A stretch of 48,362 nucleotides of DNA from assembly GCA_002449585.1 (NCBI GenBank), contig DJXD01000022.1:1-48362 (forward strand), read 5' to 3'. This stretch comes from Ruminococcus sp. UBA7013. GTDB taxonomy: Bacteria; Bacillota; Clostridia; Oscillospirales; Ruminococcaceae. Numbering within the stretch: the stretch's first letter is position 1; each line of letters opens with the position of its first letter. Made by a program: the position numbers and the translations under genes. The notes under the pieces were generated by a model. It saw only the letters and a program-made list of their open reading frames with translations, did no database searches and had not been told where the DNA came from. Shown here piece after piece: positions 34,021 to 43,210 of this stretch.

Positions 34021-35406
34021 GTGCTGCTGACAATTACTTATCAGGGAGAGCATACACAGGAATTAGGCTATTTGTTGTATAAGCACCCTGATAAAATACA
34101 GACATTTGAGTTAAGTTATGGAAAAGCACATGTATTTTATCCTGAAGTATCAGAGCAAAAAACAATGGCGGCTTTGCTTCTGGATCTGAATGCAATCGAG
34201 CTTGCCAGAGGAAAAGCCGGATCAAAAGAAGGCGGCTTATTTGATTATGTCAATGACAGACCATATGTATCTTCCTCATTCATGAGCAATGCATTGACCA
34301 GAGTATTTGGCACGGCGATGAGCGGCCGCTGTGATGAACGCCCGGAATTGGCTGAAAAAAAACTGCATCTGACGGCTTGTATTTCTGCGCTTTATGATGG
34401 GGGGAATCCATCGCTTGCAGAAGAATGCTTTGCCCCATTGGGCTATGAGGTGCATACGGAAAGAAACCTGCTTGATCCCATGTTTCCGGAATGGGGGGAA
34501 AGTCCCTATATCAATCTGACAATTTCAGGAGAAGTGCGCCTTTCAGATCTGCTGAATCATTTATATGTCCTGATCCCGGCTTTTGACAGACAAAAGCATT
34601 ATTATGTCAGCGAAGATGAAATTGATAAATTATTATCCCATAGCGAAAGCTGGCTTGCAGATCATCCGGCAAAAGAGAAAATTATTCATAGATATTTTTA
34701 TCAAAGAAAAAGCTATGCACATAAAGCAATTGATAGATTACTCGAAACAGAGCCGCTTTCTGTGACAGAATCAGAAGAATCTGAACCAACAGAACAGAAG
34801 AAATCTTTGAATCAGCAGAGATTAGAAGCCGTGAAACAGGCTGTTCTGGAAAGTGGCGCATCTTCTGTGATTGATCTGGGTTGTGGAGAATGTCGGCTGA
34901 CTTCTATGTTATTGGATGAAAAACAGATCCAGAAAGTCACTGCCTGTGATGTCTCTGTCAGAGAATTGGAAAAAGCCATGCAAAGACTGCATTATGACAG
35001 AATGCCAGCTTATAGAAAACAAAAGCTCACACTCATGCAGGCATCTTTGACATATAAAGATCATCGCTTTTCAGGGTATGACTGTGCCTGTGTGATCGAA
35101 GTGATTGAACATCTTGAGCCGCTCAGAATTCCGGCATTTGAACGCATTTTGTTTGAATTCGCCGCCCCCCGGACGGTGATCTTGACAACGCCTAACCGGG
35201 AATATAATTGCAATTATGAATTTCTTCCGGCAGAACAGCTCCGCCATGAAGATCATAGATTTGAATGGACAAGAAATGAATTTCAAACATGGACAGATCA
35301 TATCTGCAATGCATTCGGATATACTTGTGAATTGCAGGAAATCGGGGAGATAGATCCTCAATATGGTGCGCCAACACAGATGGGAGTGTTTACAAAATGC
35401 GGATAG
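34021..35406 (+). CDS. hen1: Hen1 RNA 3'-terminal ribose 2'-O-methyltransferase
   Basis: Bacterial Hen1, 461 aa. It methylates the 2'-OH at the cleaved RNA end before Pnkp seals it, so the repaired RNA resists re-cleavage. The N-terminal domain (about 1-240) has the family pattern LLTITYQGEHTQELGYLLYK and SFMSNALTRVFGTAMSGRC. The C-terminal methyltransferase has D285-LGCGE for AdoMet, E360-x2-E363-H364 (EVIEHL) for Mn2+, and TTPNREYN. The start is GTG at 34021; the ATG at 34019 is out of frame and stops after three codons (ATG TGC TGC TGA). Overlaps pnkp by ten bases. Confidence 0.95.
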   Translation: MLLTITYQGEHTQELGYLLYKHPDKIQTFELSYGKAHVFYPEVSEQKTMAALLLDLNAIELARGKAGSKEGGLFDYVNDRPYVSSSFMSNALTRVFGTAMSGRCDERPELAEKKLHLTACISALYDGGNPSLAEECFAPLGYEVHTERNLLDPMFPEWGESPYINLTISGEVRLSDLLNHLYVLIPAFDRQKHYYVSEDEIDKLLSHSESWLADHPAKEKIIHRYFYQRKSYAHKAIDRLLETEPLSVTESEESEPTEQKKSLNQQRLEAVKQAVLESGASSVIDLGCGECRLTSMLLDEKQIQKVTACDVSVRELEKAMQRLHYDRMPAYRKQKLTLMQASLTYKDHRFSGYDCACVIEVIEHLEPLRIPAFERILFEFAAPRTVILTTPNREYNCNYEFLPAEQLRHEDHRFEWTRNEFQTWTDHICNAFGYTCELQEIGEIDPQYGAPTQMGVFTKCG

Positions 35407-37922
35407 AAATTCCTGAATTATCACTCATCGCAATGATCGGGAGTACCTCTTCCGGGAAAACTAGCTTTGCAAATCGATATTTTAAACCTACAGAAGTATT
35501 GTCTTCTGATTTCTTTCGGGCAATGGTCTCAGATGATGAGAATAATCTGGATTGTTCGCAGGATGCTTTTGATTTATTATATCATGCCGCAGAGATTCGC
35601 CTGACAAATGGAAAATTAACTGTGATTGATGCAACAAATTTGCAGCAGTCTGCTCGAAAAAAAGTGCTGGATCTTGCCAAAAAGCAGAATGTCCATGCGG
35701 CAGCTGTTGTGCTGAATCTGCCCGAAAGCATTCTTTTGGAGCGTAATCAGGCAAGAGAAAACAGAGGGTATCCGGAACGGGTGATCAAAAAGCATTGTCA
35801 AGATCTGAAAAGAAGTATCCGCAATCTGAAACGGGAAGGCTTCCGGTTTGTATATGTCCTGAATTCTCTGGATGATATTGATCATGCTGAAATTATCAGG
35901 ACAAAACTCTGGAATGATCGGAAAGATATGCATGATCCAGTCGATGTGATCGGGGATATTCATGGCTGTTATGATGAACTTGTCATGCTTCTGGAAAAAT
36001 TAGGATATCAAGAAATAGATGGGATCTATCAGCATCCCGCAGGAAGAAAAGCCGCATTTCTGGGGGATTTTTGTGACAGAGGAGATCAGAATGTCAATGT
36101 TTTGAAATTGGTCATGAAAATGGTTCGTTCTGGGAATGCTTTGGCTGTACCTGGAAATCATGATATGAAATTATTAAAATATCTCCGTGGAAAGCAGGTA
36201 CAGCTCACACATGGATTAGATAAAACGATTGCAGAACTCAGTCAGGAAAGTGAAGATTTTCGGGCAGAAGTCGCCGGATTTCTGGATAAATTAATCAGTC
36301 ATTATGTGCTGGATGATGGGAAACTTGTGATTGCACATGCAGGACTCCGGGAGGAATATATTGGCCGTGGATCGGGAAAAGTGCGTGATTTTTGTCTGTA
36401 TGGCGAGACAACCGGGGAAATGGATGAATATGGTTTGCCTGTGCGCCTGAATTGGGCGGCGGATTACCGTGGCCGGGCAGTTGTCGTATATGGCCATATT
36501 TCTCAAAAAGAAGTGCAGGCCGTGAATCATACTTATTGCATTGATACGGGCTGTGTATTCGGAGGAAAGCTGACAGCATTCCGCTGGCCGGAAAAAGAAT
36601 GCATCAGTGTCGATGCGCTGAAAGAATATTATGCCCCTGTCCGGCCGCTGGATGAGAAAAAAGAAGCCGAAAGTATGGGAGATCTGCTCACAATCGGCGA
36701 ATATCAGGGGAAATTATATCTGCATACGGATTTGATTCCCGGAATACAGATTCAGGAAAATCATGCCGCTGCCGCACTTGAAATTATGTCTCGATTTGCA
36801 GCAGATCCGCATTGGCTGATTTATCTGCCGCCAACAATGTCACCCTGTCGGACAAGTGAATTGCAGGATTATTTAGAACATCCGCTCGAAGCGTTTGAAT
36901 ATTATCATAAAAAGGGTGTTGAATATGTGATCTGTGAAAAGAAGCATATGGGATCAAGAGCAGTGATGATACTTTGTCATACGCTTGCAACAGCTGAAAA
37001 TAGATTTGGTGTCAAAGACGGCACAAGAGGAATTATTTATACCCGAACTGGACGGCGGTTTTTTGATCAGCCAGAAATAGAAAAAATTTTGCTGGATAGA
37101 TTAGATGCTGTCTTGACTAGAAATCATTTCTGGGAAGAATTTAATACAGATTGGATCTGTCTGGATGCCGAGCTGATGCCATGGAGTGAAAAAGCACAGG
37201 TATTATTAAAAAATCAATATGCGCCCGTGAGTGCGGCCGGAAGTCAATCATTGGCAATGGCTGTGGAAGCTTTGCAGAAAACAGCTGATCGAATTCAGAA
37301 TTCAGAGCTTTTGGAGCGTTATCAGAAAAAACAGCAAGATATTGCAAATTATGCCAAAGCCTATAGGGAATACTGCTGGACAGTGCATTCTCCTGATGAT
37401 TTCCGGATTGCGCCATTTCATCTGCTTGCCTGTGAAGATCAGGTATTTTCAGAACAATCTCATATCTGGCATATGGAAAATATTAGAAATTATATTGCAG
37501 ATGGTTCTGATCTGGTATTCATGGAAACGCCTTATCTTGTTGTGAATACACAGGAGAAAGACAGCATTCAGAAAGGCGTTGCATGGTGGGAAGATCTGAC
37601 AGGCACAGGCGGCGAAGGCATGGTAATCAAGCCGGAATATTTTACAGCAAAACGGCAGTCTGAATTATTACAGCCAGCTGTAAAATGCAGAGGACGGGAA
37701 TATTTAAGAATGATTTATGGTGCAGAATATCTCAGCCCAGAATATTTGAGCCGGCTGAAACAGAGATCTTTAAATCGAAAGCGTTCGCTTGCCTTGAAAG
37801 AATTTGCATTGGGTATAGAAGCATTGCATCGATTTGTGAAACATGCGCCATTATATCAGATTCATGAATGTGTGTTTGGTGTGCTGGCCTTTGAGAGTGA
37901 GCCAGTAGATCCAAGATTATAA
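35397..37922 (+). CDS. pnkp: Polynucleotide kinase-phosphatase/RNA ligase (Pnkp)
   Basis: Three-domain end-healing and sealing enzyme, 841 aa (family usually about 830-870). N-terminal kinase with P-loop GSTSSGKT (15-22); central metallophosphatase with D187-x-H189 (GDIHGCYDEL), GDFCDRGDQ, GNHDMKL and VIAHAGL; C-terminal ligase with the Lys-containing motif CEKKHMGSRA (about 513-521), GEGMVIKPEYF and VKCRGREYLRMIYG. Together with Hen1 it repairs RNA cut by ribotoxins. The overlap with hen1 means a fixed ratio. No toxin or target tRNA is visible here. Confidence 0.96.
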   Translation: MRIEIPELSLIAMIGSTSSGKTSFANRYFKPTEVLSSDFFRAMVSDDENNLDCSQDAFDLLYHAAEIRLTNGKLTVIDATNLQQSARKKVLDLAKKQNVHAAAVVLNLPESILLERNQARENRGYPERVIKKHCQDLKRSIRNLKREGFRFVYVLNSLDDIDHAEIIRTKLWNDRKDMHDPVDVIGDIHGCYDELVMLLEKLGYQEIDGIYQHPAGRKAAFLGDFCDRGDQNVNVLKLVMKMVRSGNALAVPGNHDMKLLKYLRGKQVQLTHGLDKTIAELSQESEDFRAEVAGFLDKLISHYVLDDGKLVIAHAGLREEYIGRGSGKVRDFCLYGETTGEMDEYGLPVRLNWAADYRGRAVVVYGHISQKEVQAVNHTYCIDTGCVFGGKLTAFRWPEKECISVDALKEYYAPVRPLDEKKEAESMGDLLTIGEYQGKLYLHTDLIPGIQIQENHAAAALEIMSRFAADPHWLIYLPPTMSPCRTSELQDYLEHPLEAFEYYHKKGVEYVICEKKHMGSRAVMILCHTLATAENRFGVKDGTRGIIYTRTGRRFFDQPEIEKILLDRLDAVLTRNHFWEEFNTDWICLDAELMPWSEKAQVLLKNQYAPVSAAGSQSLAMAVEALQKTADRIQNSELLERYQKKQQDIANYAKAYREYCWTVHSPDDFRIAPFHLLACEDQVFSEQSHIWHMENIRNYIADGSDLVFMETPYLVVNTQEKDSIQKGVAWWEDLTGTGGEGMVIKPEYFTAKRQSELLQPAVKCRGREYLRMIYGAEYLSPEYLSRLKQRSLNRKRSLALKEFALGIEALHRFVKHAPLYQIHECVFGVLAFESEPVDPRL

Positions 37923-37924
37923 CT

Positions 37925-37970
37925 CGTCATAATTCACAAATGGGAATAAGACAAATTAGTGAAAATGACG
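37925..37970. other. Imperfect hairpin in the gap after pnkp
   Basis: CGTCAT (37925-37930) pairs with ATGACG (37965-37970), and TTCAC (33-37) with GTGAA (59-63), around a 21-base loop. No T-run follows. It may be a weak terminator or an operator; ATTATGA-type repeats also occur further on (37971 and 37994). Confidence 0.3.
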
Positions 37971-38018
37971 ATTATGAAAAGACAGCGTTAAAATTATGAA
38001 AAATCTTTGTAAAATAAC

Positions 38019-38047
38019 TTGTCTTTTTTTTGAAAATGTGCTATAAT
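38019..38047 (+). promoter_or_regulatory. Promoter of the Ca2+-ATPase/ter genes
   Basis: TTGTCT (38019-38024), 17-base spacer, TATAAT (38042-38047) with an extended TGC before it. AAAGGG ribosome site upstream of ATG 38107. Confidence 0.82.
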
Positions 38048-38106
38048 AATTGCGGGACGGATTTATTTCTGTTCTAATATCAGAACATATGAAAGGGTAA
38101 AGAAAA

Positions 38107-40770
38107 ATGAAGAAGATTACAGGGCTTTCAGACAAAGAAGTCGAAGCTTCCAGGGCGAAAAATGGCAGTAATAAAATGTCAGAGCAAGCCGCCGAGGGTC
38201 TTTGGGATAAGTTCAAAGATAATTTAGGCGATCCTATGATTAAAATTCTGCTCGTGGCGTTGATTATTAATGTCGTGTTTACGTTCATGGGAAAAACAGA
38301 ATGGTATGAAGCTGTCGGCATTGCTGCTGCTGTGCTGATTGCTACACTGGTTTCTACATTTTCAGAATATAAGAATGAAAATGCATTCCAGAAACTCCAG
38401 GCAGAAGCTTCACAGATTAAATGTAAAGTCTATAGAAACGGCGAAATCGTGGAAATCCCGATTGATGATATTGTTGTTGGTGATGCTGTCTTGTGCCAGT
38501 CCGGTGATAAAATTCCGGCAGATGGTATTCTGATCGAGGGAAATATCAAAGTGGATCAATCCACATTGAATGGCGAATCTGAAGAAGCTGCAAAGACAGC
38601 TGATGAAGAAGTTAAGGACGGAGACAGCAAAGAATTGCTGCACCCTCATAAAGTATTCAGAGGTACAGTCGTTTGCTCCGGCAATGCCGTGATGCAGGTC
38701 ACAACTGTGGGAGATAAAACCATCTACGGCGAAATCGCTAAAGAACTCCAGGCAGATGATGACAGAGAAACACCTTTGAAATTCAAGCTTGGCAAGCTGG
38801 CCAATCAGATCAGTACGTTTGGCTATATTGGTGGTGTTGCCATTGCCATCGCTTTCATGATCCAGAGAATTGCATTCAGCGGTGATGTGAGTGCTTATTT
38901 CAGCGACTGGCAGCAGATTCTTGTTGATCTGGTAGATGCCGTAATTCTGGCGGTTATTGTAATTGTAGTAGCTGTTCCGGAAGGTCTGCCGCTGATGATC
39001 TCTATTGTATCTGCTCAGAATATGGGCAAGATGCTGAAAGAAAATGTCCTTGTCAGAAAAATTTCCGGTATTGAAACAGCCGGAAGCCTGAACTTGCTTA
39101 TGAGTGATAAGACAGGTACAATCACAAAAGGTCAGCTGGAAGTTGTAAATTTCACAGATGGCGCAGGCAATGCATTTGATAGCTATGATAAAATCGGCTC
39201 TGCACAGGCTTTGCTGATCAGAGCAAGTATTTTTAATAATACTAGTGCCGTGATCTCCGGACAGGGCGCACAGCGTCAGGCTGTCGGCGGTAATATGACA
39301 GAACGGGCACTCCTGAATTTTGTCAAAAATGTGGAAAATAATGATAAAATCCAGATCGTGGATACTGTGCCTTTTAATAGTACAAATAAATTTTCTCTGG
39401 CCGCTGTGACAGGTGATGTCACAGGAACACTGATCAAAGGCGCACCAGAAAAGATTATTGACAGATGTAAATATTATTATGATGCCAATGGTCAGAAAAA
39501 GCCTTTTGATGCTAAAATGATGATGGGTAAGATTGATGAATTGGCAGTTCGTGCGATTCGTGTGCTTGCCTTTGCGATTAGTGACGGCGGAATCACACAA
39601 GAGGGTCTGCCTTCTGGTGAATGGACATTGGTCGGGATCACCGGTATTCGTGATGATGTGCGTCCGGAATCCATTCAGGCTATTGCACAGGTACAAAAAG
39701 CTGGTGTTCAGGTTATCATGATCACTGGCGATAGAAAAGAAACGGCAGTTGCCATTGCCAAAGAAGCCGGAATTATTCGCAGTGATAAAGATGTAAGATT
39801 AACTTCTGATGAACTCAAAGCACTCAGTGATGAAGAAGTCAAGAAGATTCTGCCTCAGCTTCGTGTAGTAGCTCGTGCGCTTCCGACTGATAAAAGCCGT
39901 CTGGTAAGACTGGCACAGGAATTGGATTTGGTTGTTGGTATGACGGGCGACGGTGTCAATGACTCCCCGGCTCTGAAAAAAGCAGATGTTGGCTTTGCGA
40001 TGGGCGGCGGTACAGAAGTGGCAAAAGAAGCGAGTGAAATTGTAATTCTGGATGATAATTTCCTGTCAATCGAAAAGGCAATTTTATTTGGTCGGACGAT
40101 TTTTAATAGCATTCGCAAATTTATTGTTTTCCAGTTAACGATCAATGTCGCCGCTGTGCTGGTAAGCTTTGTATGCCCTCTGCTGGGAATTGATCATCCC
40201 CTTTCCATCACACAGATGTTATGGGTCAATCTTGTTATGGATACGCTTGCCGCATTAGCATTCGGCGGAGAACCGGCTCTTGAGGAATATATGAACGAAA
40301 AGCCCAAACGCCGTGATGAAGCAATTGTTAGTAAATATATGTGGTCTGAAATCCTGACAGGTGCGATCTGGTCATTTGGTCTTAGTATGTTCTTTGTACT
40401 GTCTCCGGTGATGAAAACATGGTTCAGAAGCGAAACAGTAAAAGGTGTTGAAAATGGCTATCTAATGACAGGTTATTTTGCATTCTTTATTCTGATCGCT
40501 GTCGCAAATGCATTTAATGCGAGAACAGAAAAAATGAATCTGTTTGATAATATCAAAGGCAATCCGGGCTTTTTGAAAGTAATGGGTGGTATCACACTGG
40601 TGCAGATTATTATGACTTATGTCGGCGGTGTGATTCTGAGATGCTTCGGCCTGAATCTGAAAGAATGGGCAATTGTTCTGATCATGGCTTTGACAATTAT
40701 CCCGGTGGATCTGATCCGGAAAGCCATTGTTGGTGGTAAGAAAGAAGAACCTGCACAGAAAAAAGCATAA
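38107..40770 (+). CDS. P2-type Ca2+-transporting ATPase
   Basis: An 887-aa cation pump of the P2 (SERCA/PMCA-like) class. Domains: cytoplasmic N-terminus, membrane pair, actuator domain (DGILIEGN, STLNGESEEA for the TGES motif), calcium-site helix 4 with P291-EGLP, phosphorylated Asp D334 in DKTGTITKG, nucleotide-binding KGAPEKI, GMTGDGVNDSPALKKAD hinge, and a six-helix C-terminal region. It expels cytosolic Ca2+. The ter genes follow, and TerD proteins bind Ca2+, so the pump and the Ca2+-binding proteins probably act together. A weak hairpin (40782-40796) separates it from terD. Confidence 0.93.
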   Translation: MKKITGLSDKEVEASRAKNGSNKMSEQAAEGLWDKFKDNLGDPMIKILLVALIINVVFTFMGKTEWYEAVGIAAAVLIATLVSTFSEYKNENAFQKLQAEASQIKCKVYRNGEIVEIPIDDIVVGDAVLCQSGDKIPADGILIEGNIKVDQSTLNGESEEAAKTADEEVKDGDSKELLHPHKVFRGTVVCSGNAVMQVTTVGDKTIYGEIAKELQADDDRETPLKFKLGKLANQISTFGYIGGVAIAIAFMIQRIAFSGDVSAYFSDWQQILVDLVDAVILAVIVIVVAVPEGLPLMISIVSAQNMGKMLKENVLVRKISGIETAGSLNLLMSDKTGTITKGQLEVVNFTDGAGNAFDSYDKIGSAQALLIRASIFNNTSAVISGQGAQRQAVGGNMTERALLNFVKNVENNDKIQIVDTVPFNSTNKFSLAAVTGDVTGTLIKGAPEKIIDRCKYYYDANGQKKPFDAKMMMGKIDELAVRAIRVLAFAISDGGITQEGLPSGEWTLVGITGIRDDVRPESIQAIAQVQKAGVQVIMITGDRKETAVAIAKEAGIIRSDKDVRLTSDELKALSDEEVKKILPQLRVVARALPTDKSRLVRLAQELDLVVGMTGDGVNDSPALKKADVGFAMGGGTEVAKEASEIVILDDNFLSIEKAILFGRTIFNSIRKFIVFQLTINVAAVLVSFVCPLLGIDHPLSITQMLWVNLVMDTLAALAFGGEPALEEYMNEKPKRRDEAIVSKYMWSEILTGAIWSFGLSMFFVLSPVMKTWFRSETVKGVENGYLMTGYFAFFILIAVANAFNARTEKMNLFDNIKGNPGFLKVMGGITLVQIIMTYVGGVILRCFGLNLKEWAIVLIMALTIIPVDLIRKAIVGGKKEEPAQKKA

Positions 40771-40781
40771 TTTTGTATCTG

Positions 40782-40802
40782 AACAGCGATGCTGTTTTTA
40801 TA
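40782..40802 (+). terminator. Short hairpin, possible attenuator before terD
   Basis: AACAGC (40782-40787) pairs with GCTGTT (40791-40796), three-base loop, followed by TTTAT. Six base pairs is weak, so partial termination is likely, letting the ter genes be expressed at a different level from the pump. Confidence 0.5.
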
Positions 40803-40827
40803 AAATTTTTTAAACGGAGGTATTTTT

Positions 40828-41406
40828 ATGCCAGTAAGTTTGACAAAGGGTCAAAAAGTTGACCTCACGAAAGGACATGCCAATCTGTCTAAGCTGATTA
40901 TTGGTCTGGGCTGGGACACAAACAAGTATGATGGTGGCTATGATTTCGACTTGGATGCTGCTGCTTTCCTGCTGGGTGAGAATGGAAAAGTTACCAATGA
41001 TCTGGATTTTGTATTTTACAATAATCTGAAACATGGATCAGGCGCAGTAGAACACACAGGCGATAACCTCACCGGCGAGGGCGAAGGCGATGACGAAGTG
41101 ATCAAAGTGGATCTTAGCAAAGTACCGGCTAATATTTCTAAGATTGATTTCACAGTAACGATCTATGACGCTGAAACCCGTATGCAGAATTTCGGACAGG
41201 TCGCAAATGCTTATATTCATATTCTGGATGAAACAAATGGCGTGGAACTGATTCGCTATGATCTCGGAGAAGATTTTTCTGTAGAAACTGCCATCGTTGT
41301 GGGTGAATTATATCGCCATGGTGGTGAATGGAAATTTAATGCCATTGGTGCTGGATTTGCTGGCGGACTTGCCGCACTGGGACGCAATTTCGGCGTAAAT
41401 GTATAA
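40828..41406 (+). CDS. terD: TerD family Ca2+-binding stress protein, copy 1
   Basis: A 192-aa TerD domain protein. Conserved elements: LTKGQKVDLTK at the start, LGWDTNKYDGGYDFDLDAA (Ca2+-site acidic cluster), HTGDNLTGEGEGDDE, VDLSKVPANISKIDFTVTIY, NFGQVANAYIHILD and GELYRHGGEWKFNAIG. TerD proteins bind Ca2+ and protect against tellurite and envelope stress. Excellent GGAGG site. First of three closely similar copies separated by 16 bases. Confidence 0.95.
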   Translation: MPVSLTKGQKVDLTKGHANLSKLIIGLGWDTNKYDGGYDFDLDAAAFLLGENGKVTNDLDFVFYNNLKHGSGAVEHTGDNLTGEGEGDDEVIKVDLSKVPANISKIDFTVTIYDAETRMQNFGQVANAYIHILDETNGVELIRYDLGEDFSVETAIVVGELYRHGGEWKFNAIGAGFAGGLAALGRNFGVNV

Positions 41407-41422
41407 TTAGGAGGAAAGCATC

Positions 41423-41998
41423 ATGATTAATCTTTCAAAAGGGCAGAAAATTGATCTGACAAAAACAAACCCCGGTCTGACACAAGTCATGATTGGTCTG
41501 GGATGGGATATTAATAAATATGACGGCGGTCATGATTTTGATCTCGATGCCGCTGCCTTCCTGCTGGATCAGAATGGAAAAGCAAATTCCGAAGATGATT
41601 TTATTTTCTATAATCATAAGGCTGATGCTGCTAATTCTGTTGTACACGCTGGGGATAATCTCACAGGAATCGGCGAAGGTGATGACGAGGTTCTGATAGT
41701 GGATCTTTCTAAAGTGCCTGCTAATGTCGCAAGAATTTCTTTCACAGTGACAATTCATGAAGCAGATACCAGAAATCAGAATTTCGGTCAGGTGGAAAAT
41801 GCTTATATCCGTGTACTGAATCAGGCAAATGGTGAGGAACTTCTGCATTTCGATCTCGGTGAAGATTTCTCGATTGAAACGGCTATTATCGTTGCTGAAC
41901 TGTATCGCCATGGAAGTGAATGGAAATTTAATGCCATCGGTAGCGGATTCAGTGGTGGTCTTGCCGCTCTGTGCCGTAATTTCGGATTGAATGTATAA
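41423..41998 (+). CDS. terD: TerD family Ca2+-binding stress protein, copy 2
   Basis: A 191-aa TerD paralogue, highly similar to copies 1 and 3, with the same DFDLDAA acidic cluster, DNLTGIGEGDDE and ELYRHGSEWKFNAIG. Differences concentrate in the middle loop (ADAANSVVHAG). It starts 17 bases after copy 1 with its own GGAGG site. Confidence 0.95.
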   Translation: MINLSKGQKIDLTKTNPGLTQVMIGLGWDINKYDGGHDFDLDAAAFLLDQNGKANSEDDFIFYNHKADAANSVVHAGDNLTGIGEGDDEVLIVDLSKVPANVARISFTVTIHEADTRNQNFGQVENAYIRVLNQANGEELLHFDLGEDFSIETAIIVAELYRHGSEWKFNAIGSGFSGGLAALCRNFGLNV

Positions 41999-42014
41999 TT
42001 AGGAGGGCTTTGAA

Positions 42015-42590
42015 ATGGTAAATCTTTCAAAAGGTCAAAAAGTAGATCTCACTAAAACAAACCCCGGTCTGAAACAAATTCTTGTCGGACTCGGCTGGGA
42101 TACTAATAAATATGATGGCGGTCATGAATTTGATCTCGATGCCGCTGCTTTCATGCTCGGCGATAACGGGAAGGCCGCTTCTGAAGATGATTTTATTTTC
42201 TATAATCATACGTCCGATCAGGTTGGTTCTGTCGTGCATACTGGTGATAATCTGACAGGTGAAGGCGAAGGCGATGACGAAATGATCCAGATTGATCTTT
42301 CCAAAGTGCCTGCTAATATCTCTAAAATTGATTTCACAGTTACAATTCATGAGGCAGATGTGAGAAATCAGAATTTCGGTCAGGTGGAAAATGCTTATAT
42401 CCGTGTGCTGAATCAGGAAACTGGTGAAGAATTGATTCGGTTTGATCTGGGTGAAGATTTTTCAGTCGAGACTGCAATCGTTGTTGCAGAGCTGTATCGC
42501 CACAGCGGAGAATGGAAATTTAATGCCATCGGCAGCGGATTCAGCGGCGGCTTGGCTGCACTGTGCCGCAATTTCGGCCTTGATGCTTAA
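42015..42590 (+). CDS. terD: TerD family Ca2+-binding stress protein, copy 3
   Basis: A 191-aa TerD paralogue closest to copy 2: both share TKTNPGL, the SEDDFIFYNH segment and the end AIGSGFSGGLAALCRNFGL. All Ca2+-site acidic residues are kept. GGAGG site upstream. The three copies look like recent tandem duplication. Confidence 0.95.
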   Translation: MVNLSKGQKVDLTKTNPGLKQILVGLGWDTNKYDGGHEFDLDAAAFMLGDNGKAASEDDFIFYNHTSDQVGSVVHTGDNLTGEGEGDDEMIQIDLSKVPANISKIDFTVTIHEADVRNQNFGQVENAYIRVLNQETGEELIRFDLGEDFSVETAIVVAELYRHSGEWKFNAIGSGFSGGLAALCRNFGLDA

Positions 42591-42592
42591 CT

Positions 42593-43192
42593 ATGGCAAT
42601 TGAATTAAGAAAAGGGCAAAAAATTAATCTTTCTAAAAATACGGATAAGCCGCTTGGCGAAGTCCTGATTAATCTGAACTGGAGTCAGCCCCCGGCTAAA
42701 AAAATCCTGGGGCTGAGCCTTGGTCAGAAATCAATTGATCTGGATCTGGGTTGTCTGTATGAAATGAAAGACGGGAAAAAAGGCTGTGTGCAGGCATTGG
42801 GAAATGCATTCGGTAGTCTGTCAAATGTGCCTTATATTTCCCTTGATGGGGATGATCGGAGCGGTGCAGCAGCAAATGGAGAAAATCTCCGCATTAATGG
42901 TGCGCATGTCTCAGAAATCAAAAGAATTCTTGTATATACATTCATTTATGAAGGTGTTGCCAACTGGCAGCAAGCTGACGGTATTGTGACAGTTAAGTGT
43001 CCCGGTGCAGATGATCTCATTGTCAGAATGGATGAGTATGGTTCAACTAAAACCATGTGCGCAATTGCCATGCTGGAAAACAGCAATGACAGAACATTTT
43101 CTGTAGAGAAAATTGTGCAGTTCTTTACTGGCCATAAAGCAATGGATGAAGCATTCCACTGGGGTATGAAATGGGTTGCCGGCAGAAAATAA
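42593..43192 (+). CDS. terA: TerA-like stress protein
   Basis: A 199-aa protein related to TerD but of the TerA type: RKGQKINLSK, EVLINLNWSQ, SIDLDLGCLYEMKDG, QALGNAFGS, LDGDDRSGA, GENLRINGAHVSEIKRILVYTFIYEG and HWGMKWVAGRK. It starts two bases after the third terD with little ribosome site of its own, so translation is probably coupled. Confidence 0.88.
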   Translation: MAIELRKGQKINLSKNTDKPLGEVLINLNWSQPPAKKILGLSLGQKSIDLDLGCLYEMKDGKKGCVQALGNAFGSLSNVPYISLDGDDRSGAAANGENLRINGAHVSEIKRILVYTFIYEGVANWQQADGIVTVKCPGADDLIVRMDEYGSTKTMCAIAMLENSNDRTFSVEKIVQFFTGHKAMDEAFHWGMKWVAGRK

Positions 43193-43210
43193 GCAGGAGG
43201 GATTTTTTAA

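Noticed and set aside
38410..39696. Long minus-strand ORF (428 codons) inside the Ca2+-ATPase gene
   Set aside because: Antisense to a clear P-type ATPase; the translation is Cys/His/Phe/Ile-rich with no domain, typical of an antisense shadow.
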